Below, piece by piece: positions 33,898 through 43,200 of a stretch of DNA of 50,508 nt (its first letter is position 1; each line of letters begins with the position of its first letter). Source of the DNA: Streptacidiphilus melanogenes (lineage in GTDB: Bacteria > Actinomycetota > Actinomycetes > Streptomycetales > Streptomycetaceae); the NCBI RefSeq assembly GCF_000787835.1, contig NZ_BBPP01000016.1:74272-124779 (forward strand). Direction: 5' to 3'. Position numbers and translations under genes: made by a program. The notes beneath the pieces were generated by a model. That model saw only the letters and a program-made list of their open reading frames with translations. It was not told the DNA's origin and did no database searches.

Positions 33898-35412
33898 ATG
33901 GTTCCATCGGTGCGCCGCCGACTGCTTGCCGCAGTCGTGAGCGGCCTCACCCTCGCCGCACCCGGCGCCGCGCTCGGCGCGAGTGCGGTGACGAGCACCA
34001 CAGCAGCGGCCTACCCGCAGGTCAGACCGACCGTCGCGGAGTACACGCAGCTGAGCACCGCCAACACCCCGCCCACCCAGGACCAGTGCGGCTCCGTCGG
34101 CAGACGCTGCTTCACCCCGCAGTCCGTGCAGGCCGCTTACGACCTCGGCCCGCTCTACACGGCCGGGGACGACGGCAGGGGCATGACCATCGCGATCGTG
34201 GACTCCTACGGCAGCGACACCATGGCCCACGACCTCCACGTCTTCGACCAGGCCTTCGGAGTCGCACCCATGTGCGGCGAGGAGGCGGTCACCTGCACGC
34301 CCGGCATGCCCTCCTTCAGCGAGCTGCACCTGCAGGGCGCGCCCGCCACCGTGGCGCCGCCGCCCACCAGCAAGGGCACCGGCCAGGAGGACAAGGCCGC
34401 CTGGGCGCTGGAGGTCTCCCTCGACGTCGAGACCGCGCACGCGGTCGCGCCGGGGGCGAACATCCTGCTGGTCACCACGACCACCGCGGAGACCCTCGGC
34501 GTCCAGGGCTTCCCGCAGATGATGGCGGCCGAGGACTACGTGGTCCAGCACCACCTGGCCAACGTCATCTCGCAGTCCTTCGCCTCCGGCGAGGGCGCGT
34601 TCTCCAGCACCGCGGCCCTGCAGAACCTGCGCTACGCCTTCCAGGACGCCTCGAACAACGGCGTCACGGTCCTCGGCTCCTCCGGCGACAACGGCTCGGC
34701 GATCACGACCAAGACCCCGGTGAAGAAGGGCGGCACCACCCTGCCGGACCCGGGCGTCGAGTGGCCCGCCTCCGACCCGTTGGTCACCGGCGTCGGCGGC
34801 ACCTACCTCTGCACGGACGCGAACGCGGGCACGAACAGCGCCCGGACCGCGGACAGCAGCAGCAACCCGGCCACCTGCCAGGCCCACCCGGGCCAGGCCG
34901 AGATCGGCTGGACCGACGGGGGCGGCGGCTACAGCTCCGTCTTCGCCCGCCCGTCCTACCAGGGGACCCTGCCCGCCGGCAGCTCCGCGATCGGCGCGAT
35001 GCGCGGCGTGCCGGACGTCTCCCTCCAGGCCAGCGCCGGTACCGGCATGCTGGTCTACATCTCCCTGCCGCCGGACGGCGACAGCGGCCTCTCCTGCGGC
35101 AGCACGGCCTGCAGCACCGGCTGGTACGACGTCGGCGGCACGTCGCTCGCCTGCCCGCAGTGGGCCGGCCTCGTCGCCATCGCCGACCAGCTCAACGGCG
35201 GCGGCCTCGGCCCGATCAACCCCGCGCTCTACAAGGTGGCGGCGAACCCGGCACAGTACGCGGCGGACTTCAACGACATCACCATCGGCAACAACACCGC
35301 CGACCCGTCCGTCCCGGGCTACCCCGCGTCCACCGGCTGGGACCCCGTCACGGGCCTCGGCACCCCGAACGCGGCGCTGCTCCTGCCCGACCTGGTGGCG
35401 GCCTCGCACTGA
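33898..35412 (+). CDS. Secreted S53 peptidase lacking the pro-domain
   Basis: 504 residues. A signal peptide of about 40 residues (RRRLLAAVVSGLTLAAPGAAL) is followed by only about 65 residues before the S53 domain, too few for the usual 150-residue activation domain. The catalytic residues are Glu172 and Asp176 (LEVSLDVETAHAVAPG) and Ser416 (GGTSLACPQW); the C-terminal calcium site is suggested by DFNDITIGNN. ATG 33898 follows GGAGG with 7-8 base spacing. A strong terminator follows. It is only distantly similar to the S53 enzyme at 8031-11024. Confidence 0.92.
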   Translation: MVPSVRRRLLAAVVSGLTLAAPGAALGASAVTSTTAAAYPQVRPTVAEYTQLSTANTPPTQDQCGSVGRRCFTPQSVQAAYDLGPLYTAGDDGRGMTIAIVDSYGSDTMAHDLHVFDQAFGVAPMCGEEAVTCTPGMPSFSELHLQGAPATVAPPPTSKGTGQEDKAAWALEVSLDVETAHAVAPGANILLVTTTTAETLGVQGFPQMMAAEDYVVQHHLANVISQSFASGEGAFSSTAALQNLRYAFQDASNNGVTVLGSSGDNGSAITTKTPVKKGGTTLPDPGVEWPASDPLVTGVGGTYLCTDANAGTNSARTADSSSNPATCQAHPGQAEIGWTDGGGGYSSVFARPSYQGTLPAGSSAIGAMRGVPDVSLQASAGTGMLVYISLPPDGDSGLSCGSTACSTGWYDVGGTSLACPQWAGLVAIADQLNGGGLGPINPALYKVAANPAQYAADFNDITIGNNTADPSVPGYPASTGWDPVTGLGTPNAALLLPDLVAASH

Positions 35413-35428
35413 CCTCCGGTCACCCCGC

Positions 35429-35464
35429 GTGCCTTGCCCCGGTGTTCACGCCGGGGCAAGGCAC
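35429..35464. terminator. Terminator after the second S53 gene
   Basis: A perfect 14-bp stem (35429-35442 and 35451-35464) with an 8-base loop, between convergent genes. Confidence 0.88.
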
Positions 35465-35489
35465 GGACGCCGCGATCCGGGGGACCGAC

Positions 35490-36062
35490 TCAGACGGCGG
35501 GCTCCCCCGCGTACAGCGCCGCCAGGCGCGGCAGCCTGCGCCGCATCTCGCCCATGTCGTCGAAGTCGAAGTTCCAGGCCTGGTCCAGCTCCGGGTAGCG
35601 GACGCTGAAGCACCCTGCGGGCAGCTGCTCGCCGCCCGTGGCGCGCCGGTGGGCGTCCCAGGCGATGGCCAGCGCCTCCTCACCCTCCAGCTCCCACCCG
35701 TGCGCGGCGGCCTCGCGGACCGGGGCGAGCTCGGCCAGCGCGTCCGGATCGACGATCACGCGCTCGAACACCTGCTGCCCCTGCAGGATCAACCACCCGC
35801 GGAAGTAGTCGAACCCGTCGTCCGAGCAACCGCCGTTGATCATGTAAGCGGCGGCCCACAGCGGACTGCGGTACGACTCCTCCATCAGTGCCCACAGCGC
35901 CCGCTGCGCCGCGACGATCTCCCCCGCCCGGCACCGCGCGAGCAGCGCCGAGGCCGTCGCCGCGACAGCGCCGCTGTCCTCCACCCCGGCGACGGCGCGG
36001 GCCTGCTCGATCAACCGCCAGAAGGCCCGGGTGCCGCTCCGGTCCTCGCTCCCACTCTCCAT
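35490..36062 (-). CDS. DUF4240 domain protein
   Basis: 190 residues, soluble. The hallmark WAAAYMINGGCSDDGFDYFR followed by GWLILQGQQVFERV identifies DUF4240, whose function is unknown. It starts FWRLIEQARA after a short charged lead. ATG 36062; the longer frame enters the divergent methyltransferase gene and is rejected. Confidence 0.85.
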   Translation of the reverse strand: MESGSEDRSGTRAFWRLIEQARAVAGVEDSGAVAATASALLARCRAGEIVAAQRALWALMEESYRSPLWAAAYMINGGCSDDGFDYFRGWLILQGQQVFERVIVDPDALAELAPVREAAAHGWELEGEEALAIAWDAHRRATGGEQLPAGCFSVRYPELDQAWNFDFDDMGEMRRRLPRLAALYAGEPAV

Positions 36063-36130
36063 GGCCCGAGCTTGGCACCCGGCACTGACAATCCCGGCGA
36101 GCACTCCGACGAGCCGGCGCTTCGCGCAGA

Positions 36131-36736
36131 ATGAACGACGTGATCGAAGACTGGGAGCCTTTCTACCGGGCCACCGCCGACAGCCCGGTCCGTCCGCTCT
36201 GCCTGGAGGCGATCGCCACCGCGGGCGATCCGCACGACGGCCCGGCCGTCGACCTGGCCGTCGACCTCGGCGCGGGTGCAGGGCGCGAGACCGCCGCGCT
36301 GCTCGACGCGGGCTGGCGGGTCCTCGCGCTCGACGGCGCTCCGGGAGCGCACCTGCGGATCGAGGCCGCCGTCCGGCCCGCACGGCGGGACCGCCTGACC
36401 GTCGTGGAGCAGTCCTTCGCCGCCCTCGACCGGCTGCCGGACGCGGGCCTGATCTATGCGGGCTACGCCCTGCCGTTCCAGCGGCGGGAGGTCTTCGCCC
36501 GCACCTGGTCCCTGATCCGCGACGCGCTGCGGCCGGGCGCGATCCTCGCGGTGAACCTCTTCGGGCCCCGCGACACCTGGGCGGGCGATCCCGAGCTCAC
36601 CACCCACTCCGCGGCCGAGGCCCGCGCCCTCCTCGACGGCTTGGAGGTCCTGGCCGTGCGCGAGGAGGAACGCGAGGGCAACGCGGTCAGCGGCCCGAAG
36701 CACTGGCACGTCCTGGACCTGCTGGCCCGCGCCTGA
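36131..36736 (+). CDS. Class I SAM-dependent methyltransferase
   Basis: 201 residues. Motif I for SAM binding is AVDLGAGAGRETAALL, the acidic loop is VLALDGAPGAHL and the post-motif region is RDALRPGAILAVNLFGPRD. Similar to TehB/Methyltransf_11-type enzymes; substrate unknown. It is divergent from the DUF4240 gene, with 68 bases between the two starts. Confidence 0.85.
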   Translation: MNDVIEDWEPFYRATADSPVRPLCLEAIATAGDPHDGPAVDLAVDLGAGAGRETAALLDAGWRVLALDGAPGAHLRIEAAVRPARRDRLTVVEQSFAALDRLPDAGLIYAGYALPFQRREVFARTWSLIRDALRPGAILAVNLFGPRDTWAGDPELTTHSAAEARALLDGLEVLAVREEEREGNAVSGPKHWHVLDLLARA

Positions 36737-36754
36737 CCGGCTCCGGACGCACGT

Positions 36755-36786
36755 GGGGCGCCCGGCCACAACGGGCCGGGCGCCCC
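36755..36786. terminator. Terminator between methyltransferase and cyclophilin genes
   Basis: A perfect 13-bp stem (36755-36767 and 36774-36786) with a 6-base loop, between convergent genes. Confidence 0.88.
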
Positions 36787-36807
36787 ATCCGCTCAGGCGG
36801 CGTCGGA

Positions 36808-37299
36808 TCAGACCGTGCCGGACTTGGCGATGCTGATCTTGGCGCTGGTGGCGCCGGTGCGCGAGCCCAGGGACTCGATCTTCTTGACGACGTCCATGCC
36901 CTCGACGACCTCGCCGAAGACGACGTGCTTGCCGTCGAGCCAGTCGGTGACGATGGTGGTGATGAAGAACTGCGAGCCGTTGGTGTTGCGGCCGGCGTTG
37001 GCCATCGACAGCAGGCCCGGCTTGGTGTGCTTCAGCGTGAAGTTCTCGTCCTCGAACTTCTCGCCGTAGATGGACTTGCCGCCGGTGCCGTTGCCGCGGG
37101 TGAAGTCACCGCCCTGCAGCATGAACTCCGGGATCACGCGGTGGAAGTGCGAACCCTCGTAGCCGAAGCCCTGCTCGCCGGTGGCGAGCTCACGGAAGTT
37201 GCGGGCCGTCTTCGGGACGGTCTCGTCGAACAGGTGGAAGACGATCCGGCCGGCCGGCTGGTCGTCGATGGTGATGTCGAAGAAAACGTTGTCACTCAT
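36808..37299 (-). CDS. Cyclophilin-type peptidyl-prolyl isomerase, eukaryote-like
   Basis: 163 residues, cytosolic. It catalyses cis-trans isomerisation of prolyl bonds. [20 protein letters not shown] holds the catalytic Arg and substrate-pocket residues, and [15 protein letters not shown] and [12 protein letters not shown] (with the Trp that binds cyclosporin) follow. The sequence resembles human cyclophilin A more than E. coli PpiB. A eukaryote-like cyclophilin was described in Streptomyces chrysomallus, so this is a known streptomycete feature. ATG 37299. Confidence 0.95.
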   Translation of the reverse strand: MSDNVFFDITIDDQPAGRIVFHLFDETVPKTARNFRELATGEQGFGYEGSHFHRVIPEFMLQGGDFTRGNGTGGKSIYGEKFEDENFTLKHTKPGLLSMANAGRNTNGSQFFITTIVTDWLDGKHVVFGEVVEGMDVVKKIESLGSRTGATSAKISIAKSGTV

Positions 37300-37384
37300 G
37301 GGCACCATCCTCACATCCCCGGCCGGGTGATCGCTCCCGGTACCACCCCTACGACACCGGCCGGGCCGCTTCTGTGCAGGACTC

Positions 37385-37921
37385 TCACGAGCCGGGCTTG
37401 TGCCCCCACACCTCGACCACGGTGCCCGTTCGCGTCAGCGGCCACAGCCGTGCCGCGTCGTGGACGGTCAGATTGACGCAGCCGTGCGAGCCGGGACCTC
37501 GGCCGAGGTTCCCGTAGACCCCGTGCAGCGCCTCGCCGCCGCTGAAGAACTGGGCGTACGGCATGGGCGCGTTGTACAGGCTCGACCAGTGGTGCTGATG
37601 GCGCCAGTAGATGCGGAAGGTCCCGGTCCGCGTCAGTTGCCCGCGCCGTCCCGTCCGCACCGTGACCGGCCCGAAGATCACCGACCTGCCCCGCACCACC
37701 CACAGCCGCTGCGCGCTCTGGTCGACGCAGACCACGAGCCTGGTCCCGCTCCCGTGGCAGTGCCGCTGCTCGGCCGCCGTCGGATACACCGCCCGTACGC
37801 TCGCCGCCTCTGCGGCGGGGGCGAACGCGGCGCCGAGCGCCGTCACCAGGAACGCCAGCACCGAGGTGAGGGCACCGCTACGCCCGAGCCATCGGGGTGC
37901 CCGGAAAGAACGTTTCTCCAT
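37385..37921 (-). CDS. Secreted L,D-transpeptidase (YkuD domain)
   Basis: 178 residues. A signal peptide or anchor (about residues 12-40, [20 protein letters not shown]) is followed by one catalytic YkuD domain with the HGVYGN and SHGCVNLT motifs, including the catalytic Cys. It cross-links peptidoglycan 3-3 or attaches proteins to the wall. Unlike the mycobacterial enzymes it lacks Ig-like domains. ATG 37921 is preferred; an upstream TTG (37930) is possible. Confidence 0.9.
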   Translation of the reverse strand: MEKRSFRAPRWLGRSGALTSVLAFLVTALGAAFAPAAEAASVRAVYPTAAEQRHCHGSGTRLVVCVDQSAQRLWVVRGRSVIFGPVTVRTGRRGQLTRTGTFRIYWRHQHHWSSLYNAPMPYAQFFSGGEALHGVYGNLGRGPGSHGCVNLTVHDAARLWPLTRTGTVVEVWGHKPGS

Positions 37922-38050
37922 GACCCTCAACGCTGGCCAGCGGAGGGGGAACTGAATCGCCGTCGATCAGTTCTTCATCCCATCGGATCAGCATTCAACC
38001 CCCGGCCGGACGCCTGCCGACCTGCCCGACCGCCCTGGCGTCGGGACGGC

Positions 38051-39262
38051 TCAGCCGCGGCCCGTCAGCACCATCGGCTGCGGCAACGACTGACCGGGAC
38101 GGTCCACCGCCCCGACGACGGTGATCAGCCCGCCGTACAGGCCCACCGCCCAGGGCGCGTACCGGGCGGCGGCCGTGTTCGCGGGCAGTCCGAGCGAGAC
38201 GGCGCGACCACCACCCACCCTCAGCCCGTAACCGTCGCCGGCCGCGTCGGTGGAACCGCCCACGGCCACCATGCCGCCCGGCGCCGCGGCGACGCCGGTC
38301 AGCGGGCCTGCGGCCGCCGGAGCGGCCACGCGGACCCAGCGGTGTCCGTTCCAGTGCTCGATCAGGGCCTGACTGACGCGGGCGCCCGGCACGCGGTAGG
38401 CGCCCACGGCCCACACGTCGTCGTGACCGTGCGCGGCGATCCCCGTCAGGTCGCCGTTCGCGCCGTTCACGGTCCCGCCGAAGACGGAGCCCCGCTGGGC
38501 CGTCCAACTGCGGCCGTCGTAGTGCAGGGCGAGAGGGACGTTGCTGTCGCCCTGGGCGACGGTGCCCACGGCCCAGACGTCGTCGGCCCCGGCGGCCGTG
38601 ATCGAGTTCAGCGTCCACGCCGTCCCGATCCGGGGCAGCGCGACCCGCTGCCAGGCCTTGCCGTTCCAGTGCGCGACCAGCCCCTCGTCGTGCGACGAGG
38701 GACGCGTCCCGGGCTTGGCGGGATCGGAGACCTGGACCCACCCCGCGGCCCAGGCGTTCGACCCGCCGACGGCGGACACACTCAGCAGCCCGCCGCCCAG
38801 CACGGCCTTCGGAAGCGCCAACTGCTGGACCGACCAGGCCCTGCCGTTCCAGTGCTCGGTGTAGACGCCGCCTGCGCGGGCGCCCGTCGACGTGCTGCCG
38901 CTGTCGCCCACCATCCATCCGTCCCGGTCCGAGGCTGCGGCCACGGCGTTCATCCGCACCGGCACCCCCTCGGCGGTCGGCATCTGCTTCCATGCCTGCC
39001 CCGCGCGGTCGTCCCGCGCGAACAGGACCGGAGAGAAGCCGGGTACGCGCTGCGGTCCCCGGTCGACGAGCTTCGCGCCCACCACCCAGACCGTGTGCGC
39101 ATCGGGCGACGCCGAGCCGAGCAGCGTCGCGTCCTTGCCGGGCAACGCCGCCGTCCACCGCGCCGCCACACCCCGGCCAGCGGCAACGGACGGCCCCGCG
39201 AGGCCGAGGACGAGCAGGGCGGCTCCGGCGGCACCGACCGCGCCACGAAGACTGGGCTTCAT
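38051..39262 (-). CDS. Secreted repeat protein, probable beta-propeller
   Basis: 403 residues. A signal peptide (about 1-28, AALLVLGLAGPSVAAGRG) precedes repeating blocks in which DDVWAVG-type strands alternate with EHWNGRAWS/AHWNGKAWQ turns; about six to seven blocks are seen, as in a propeller. No catalytic motif. ATG 39262 follows GGAG at 8 bases; the long frame upstream crosses the tRNA-Arg gene and is rejected. Its role may be binding wall polymers or proteins outside the cell. Confidence 0.75.
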   Translation of the reverse strand: MKPSLRGAVGAAGAALLVLGLAGPSVAAGRGVAARWTAALPGKDATLLGSASPDAHTVWVVGAKLVDRGPQRVPGFSPVLFARDDRAGQAWKQMPTAEGVPVRMNAVAAASDRDGWMVGDSGSTSTGARAGGVYTEHWNGRAWSVQQLALPKAVLGGGLLSVSAVGGSNAWAAGWVQVSDPAKPGTRPSSHDEGLVAHWNGKAWQRVALPRIGTAWTLNSITAAGADDVWAVGTVAQGDSNVPLALHYDGRSWTAQRGSVFGGTVNGANGDLTGIAAHGHDDVWAVGAYRVPGARVSQALIEHWNGHRWVRVAAPAAAGPLTGVAAAPGGMVAVGGSTDAAGDGYGLRVGGGRAVSLGLPANTAAARYAPWAVGLYGGLITVVGAVDRPGQSLPQPMVLTGRG

Positions 39263-39395
39263 CGAGAGACTCCAATTCCGGGGCTCGTACCCCGTCTCCC
39301 GATATGACCGCCCGTCGGCTGATCTTGTTACACCGGCCGGTGTAACCCGGATCACTTCCGACCGGCACGGCCGAAGCATCCGCGCGCCGAACATG

Positions 39396-39434
39396 CGAGA
39401 GGCCCCGACCGTTCGATTCGGTCGGGGCCTCTCG
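39396..39434 (-). terminator. Terminator after tRNA-Arg
   Basis: A perfect 16-bp stem (39396-39411 and 39419-39434) with a 7-base loop, two bases from the tRNA 3' end. Confidence 0.9.
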
Positions 39435-39436
39435 GC

Positions 39437-39512
39437 TGGTGCGCTCGGCAGGATTCGAACCTGCAACCTTTTGATCCGTAGTCAAATGCTCTATCCGTTG
39501 AGCTACGAGCGC
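39437..39512 (-). tRNA. tRNA-Arg (anticodon ACG)
   Basis: The acceptor stem GCGCTCG/CGAGCGC, anticodon loop CTACGGA on TTTGA/TCAAA and T-loop GGTTCGAATCC are visible, and the 3' CCA is encoded. A34 is the site that TadA (17149-17643) converts to inosine. Confidence 0.97.
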
Positions 39513-39920
39513 TTGTTCAGTTGTTGTTCGGTTCGCTCCGGGCTTCCTTCTCGTTCGCCCCTCGCGGCCTCACGAGAAGAACATTACACGACCTGGGCCC
39601 AGAGGCGAAATCGGGTATTCGAGCGCCCTGCGAAGCCCTCACCTGCGGTCATACGAGGAGGAGAGCAGGGGAGGCGGAGGCCCCTCCGAGGAGGCCGGTC
39701 GCCACGGAGGCTGCGGGCTTGAAGATCGTCGGCAGGGGCGAGCAGGGGCGCGCGCGGCGAGCATGGGCGACGAGCGTGCCGGGGAGCGGGGGCCGAGGAC
39801 GCCAGGCGTGGACGGTCGGTGAGGGCGGGGAGCGGAGTCCGTGCAGACCTCGAAGCCGACTCGACGATCGGCCGTGCGCGGACGCGGGAGCCTCGACCCG
39901 CCAGAGGCCGGGAAACGCCA
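39513..39920. other. Gene-free interval between two tRNA genes
   Basis: About 400 bases without a supported gene. Frames of about 90 and 136 codons exist on both strands but show no domain, no SD and no consistent third-position bias. I see no promoter that can be named. Confidence 0.5.
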
Positions 39921-39957
39921 CGGGGCCCTGACCTGTGAGTGACAGATCAGGGCCCCG
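39921..39957 (-). terminator. Terminator after tRNA-Ser(GCU)
   Basis: An 11-bp stem (39921-39931 and 39947-39957) with an inner TGT/ACA pairing, 9 bases from the tRNA 3' end. Confidence 0.85.
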
Positions 39958-39965
39958 ATGTGGAG

Positions 39966-40056
39966 CGGAGGCTGAGGGATTTGAACCCTCGATCAGGAAT
40001 AACCCCGAAACCGCATTAGCAGTGCGGCGCCATAGACCGGACTAGGCGAAGCCTCC
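39966..40056 (-). tRNA. tRNA-Ser (anticodon GCU)
   Basis: The acceptor stem GGAGGCT/AGCCTCC, anticodon loop CTGCTAA on CCGCA/TGCGG, long variable arm and T-loop GGTTCAAATCC are visible. CCA is not encoded. Confidence 0.97.
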
Positions 40057-40261
40057 TCAGGCGTCTGCTCTCGCCGACTGGCGATCACAACCGTCTGCAG
40101 GGATGATGCCACAACCCGGGGGGCTGCGGCTAACCCCAGACCACGTTACTAGGCGGGTCGCCGGGATCGCAAAAACAATGCGATAGTGCTAGCTGGCCGA
40201 TGCGGCCCCCAGCCGCACGGAGCCGCAAGGAGCAAGGAAGCGAGTAGGAGGCCCTCCCGTC

Positions 40262-43200
40262 GTGAGCAGCACGCCGACACGAGGCACTGCTCGCCTCGCA
40301 GCGATACTCGACGCCCTCCCGGACGCCCTGGTGCTGGTGAACAGCAACGGCACCATCGTCGACGCCAATGCCGCGGCGGTGCGGAGCCTCCAGGCTCCGG
40401 GGACGTCGCTGGTCGGCCGGGGCGTGCTCTCCGTCCTGCCCGAGTTCGATCCGAGCCGGATCCCCGGCTCGATGCGTCCGCGCAAGAACGCCGACGGCGC
40501 CGACGAGGACGACGACGCCCCCGTGCGGATGAGCGCCGTGCGTACGGACGGGTCGTCGCTGCCCGTCGAGGTGCAGGCGGCCGAGTTCGAGGACGACGGC
40601 CGGCTCTCCCCGGGCGCGCTGGGCAGCACCTCGGGCTCCTACAGCGGCTCGTACTACAGCATGGGCGGCTCCGGCATCTCCTCCCCCAGCGACCGTGAGC
40701 TGCTGCTCATCGTCGTGCGCGACCTCAGCGCCCGGCTGGAGGTCGAGGCGGAGCTGCGCCGCCAGCACAAGCAGACCGAGATGATCCTGCGCGCCGCGGC
40801 CGAGGGCGTGGTGGGCGTCGACACCGACGGCCAGGTGGTCCTGGTGAACCCCGCCGCCGCGCACATCCTCGGCCACCGCGCCGGGGAGCTGGGCGGACAG
40901 GCGCTGCTGCCGCTGGTGATGCACTCCCGCGCGGACGGCTCGCCGCTGCCGCCGGAGGAGTCACCGCTCGCGGACACGCTCATGTCCGGCCGTCGCCACC
41001 GGGTCCGCTCCGCCACGCTGTGGCGCAAGGACGGCAAGCCGGTGACCGTCGAGCTGTCGACCGCACCGGTGCGTGACGGCGACCAGCTGGTCGGCGCGGT
41101 GATGACGTTCACCGACCGCACGGCCTACCTGACCCTCGCGAACCGGCACGAGCACCTGACCGCCGTGCTGGAGCAGGAGCTGCGCAAGCCGCTCGACCGC
41201 CTCAACGACACCCTGGAGCAGTTGGCCCGGGACCCCGCCGGGCAGCTGTGGCCGGAGGCGAACTGGGTGCTGCGGCGGCTGGCCGACGAGTGCCGTCGCA
41301 CGTCCGCGCTGGTTGACGGCGTGCTGGCGTACCAGCGCTTCGACGCCGCCGTGGAGGCCGGCAAGGAGCGGCTGGACCGGCAGCCGGTCCAGCTCGACAA
41401 GATCCTCTCCGAGGCCGTCGCGATGGCGACGGCGCTTTTGGGCGCGGGCCGTGTCGACATCGCCGTGCACCCCGCGTCCATCGAGCTGATCGGCGACGCG
41501 GACCGGCTCGCCAAGGCGCTCGGCCACCTGCTGGCCGAGATCGCGATCACCGGGGACGGCGGGACCAACGGCGGCGGCGAGCTGTTCGGCATGGCGGTCG
41601 GCGTCGCCTCCGGGCTGTCCGGACGCCGTCCTGGCGGACGGCACGGGGCGCGCGGCACAGGCAGCGGCGGCGTGGTCGTGGCGGCGGCGCAGCGCGGCGA
41701 CGTGGCCCGGATCGAGCTCCGTGGCCCCGGCGCCGGCGCCGAGGCGGTGCACCAGCCGATCGCGCGCGGCATCGTGGAGCGCCACGGCGGGGTGCTCCAG
41801 GCGCACGACCTGCCGGACGGTCAGGGCCGGGTCTACATCGTGGAACTGCCGCTGGACCCGGCGAACGCGGCGAAGTTCGCCCCGCTGCCCGCTCCGGGCG
41901 AGAACGCGACGACGCTGCTGCCCGAGCTGCCGCTGGACGCCCTCCCCAAGGCCCCGCCGCAGCTCCCGGAGGAGCCCGCGGCGGACGTCCCGCCGAACGC
42001 GACGTCGAACACGACGTCGAACACCCCTGCCGAAGGCACGGACCGTTCGCGCCGCCGCAACCGGTTGCCCGCACCCGAGGTGGTCCGTCCGCCCCGTGCG
42101 GTCCAGGAGGATCAGGACGCGGAGCAGCAGCGCGCGTCGCACCTGCCCGCCCTGCCGGGGCCGGACGGCTCCGGCTCCCAGTACGGCTCCGGCTCCGAGC
42201 AGGCGGCCGGTTACGGCGAGCAGAACGGTCGGACGGGCCAGGAGGGACGCGGGCGACGAGCCGGACGCCGAGGCCAGCCCGGTCCGCAGGCGCAGTCCGA
42301 GCAGGACCGCTCCGACGACTTCTCGGGGCTGATCGGCGGGCCGGTCTACCCCGGCCTGGAGAACGCCCTGCCGCCCGCGGGCAGCATGGTCGCGCCGGAA
42401 CCGCCACGCCCCGCCAACCCGGGCAACGGCCGTCGGCGCCGTCTCGCGCTCGGCCCGGCGGCGGGCGACGAGAACCCCGCCGCGCAGCAGGAGGCCGCAG
42501 CGACGGGCCCGGCCGCGCTGGAGCCGGTCCACCCGACGGTCCCCCCGGTGCAGGCGCCGCAGCAGCACGGCGCGGCCGAGATGTCCCCCGCGCCCGCCCC
42601 CTTCGGCGGCCGTTTCGAGCTCGGCCCCGCGCCCGCGGACGCGAACGGCCAGGTCGGCGGCCAGGCGAACGGCCAGGCCAGGAACGCCTCGGGCACCAGG
42701 GCGATCGGCGCGGGCACGAACGCGCCCGTCCCGCAGCAGTCCCGGGCCCGCCATCACAGCCACGGCGCACTGCCGCTGCCGCCCGCCGCGCCGGTGCCCT
42801 CCGGCGGCACCTTCGGCGGGAGCGGCGGCGTGATGAGCCTGTCGCAGTCTCCGCTCCAGGCCGTGCAGACGCCGCCGAAGGGGACCAACGTCCCCGCGCA
42901 GCAGCACCTCCCGGTGCAGCATCCCGAGTCCGACGGCGGTCGGCCGCCCCAGCAGCATGGCCCCGAGGGTCCGCTGACGGAGAGCCGGCTGGAGTTCATC
43001 GCCGGGGCCGACTACCCCACGATGGTCGCCCCGGCCTCCGACGGACGACCGCGCCGCCTGCTCGTCTGGCCGGAGCCCGATCCGTCGACGCATCAGGCGC
43101 TCCAGGAACGCGGCTACCGGCCGATCCTGGTCCGTACCCGCGAGGAGCTCGACGCACAGGTGCCGGGCTTCCCGGCCGCACTCTTCGTCGACCCGCTGAC

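Noticed and set aside
39521-39931. 136-codon frame between two tRNA genes
   Set aside because: No SD, domain or consistent third-position bias; a frame of similar length exists on the other strand.
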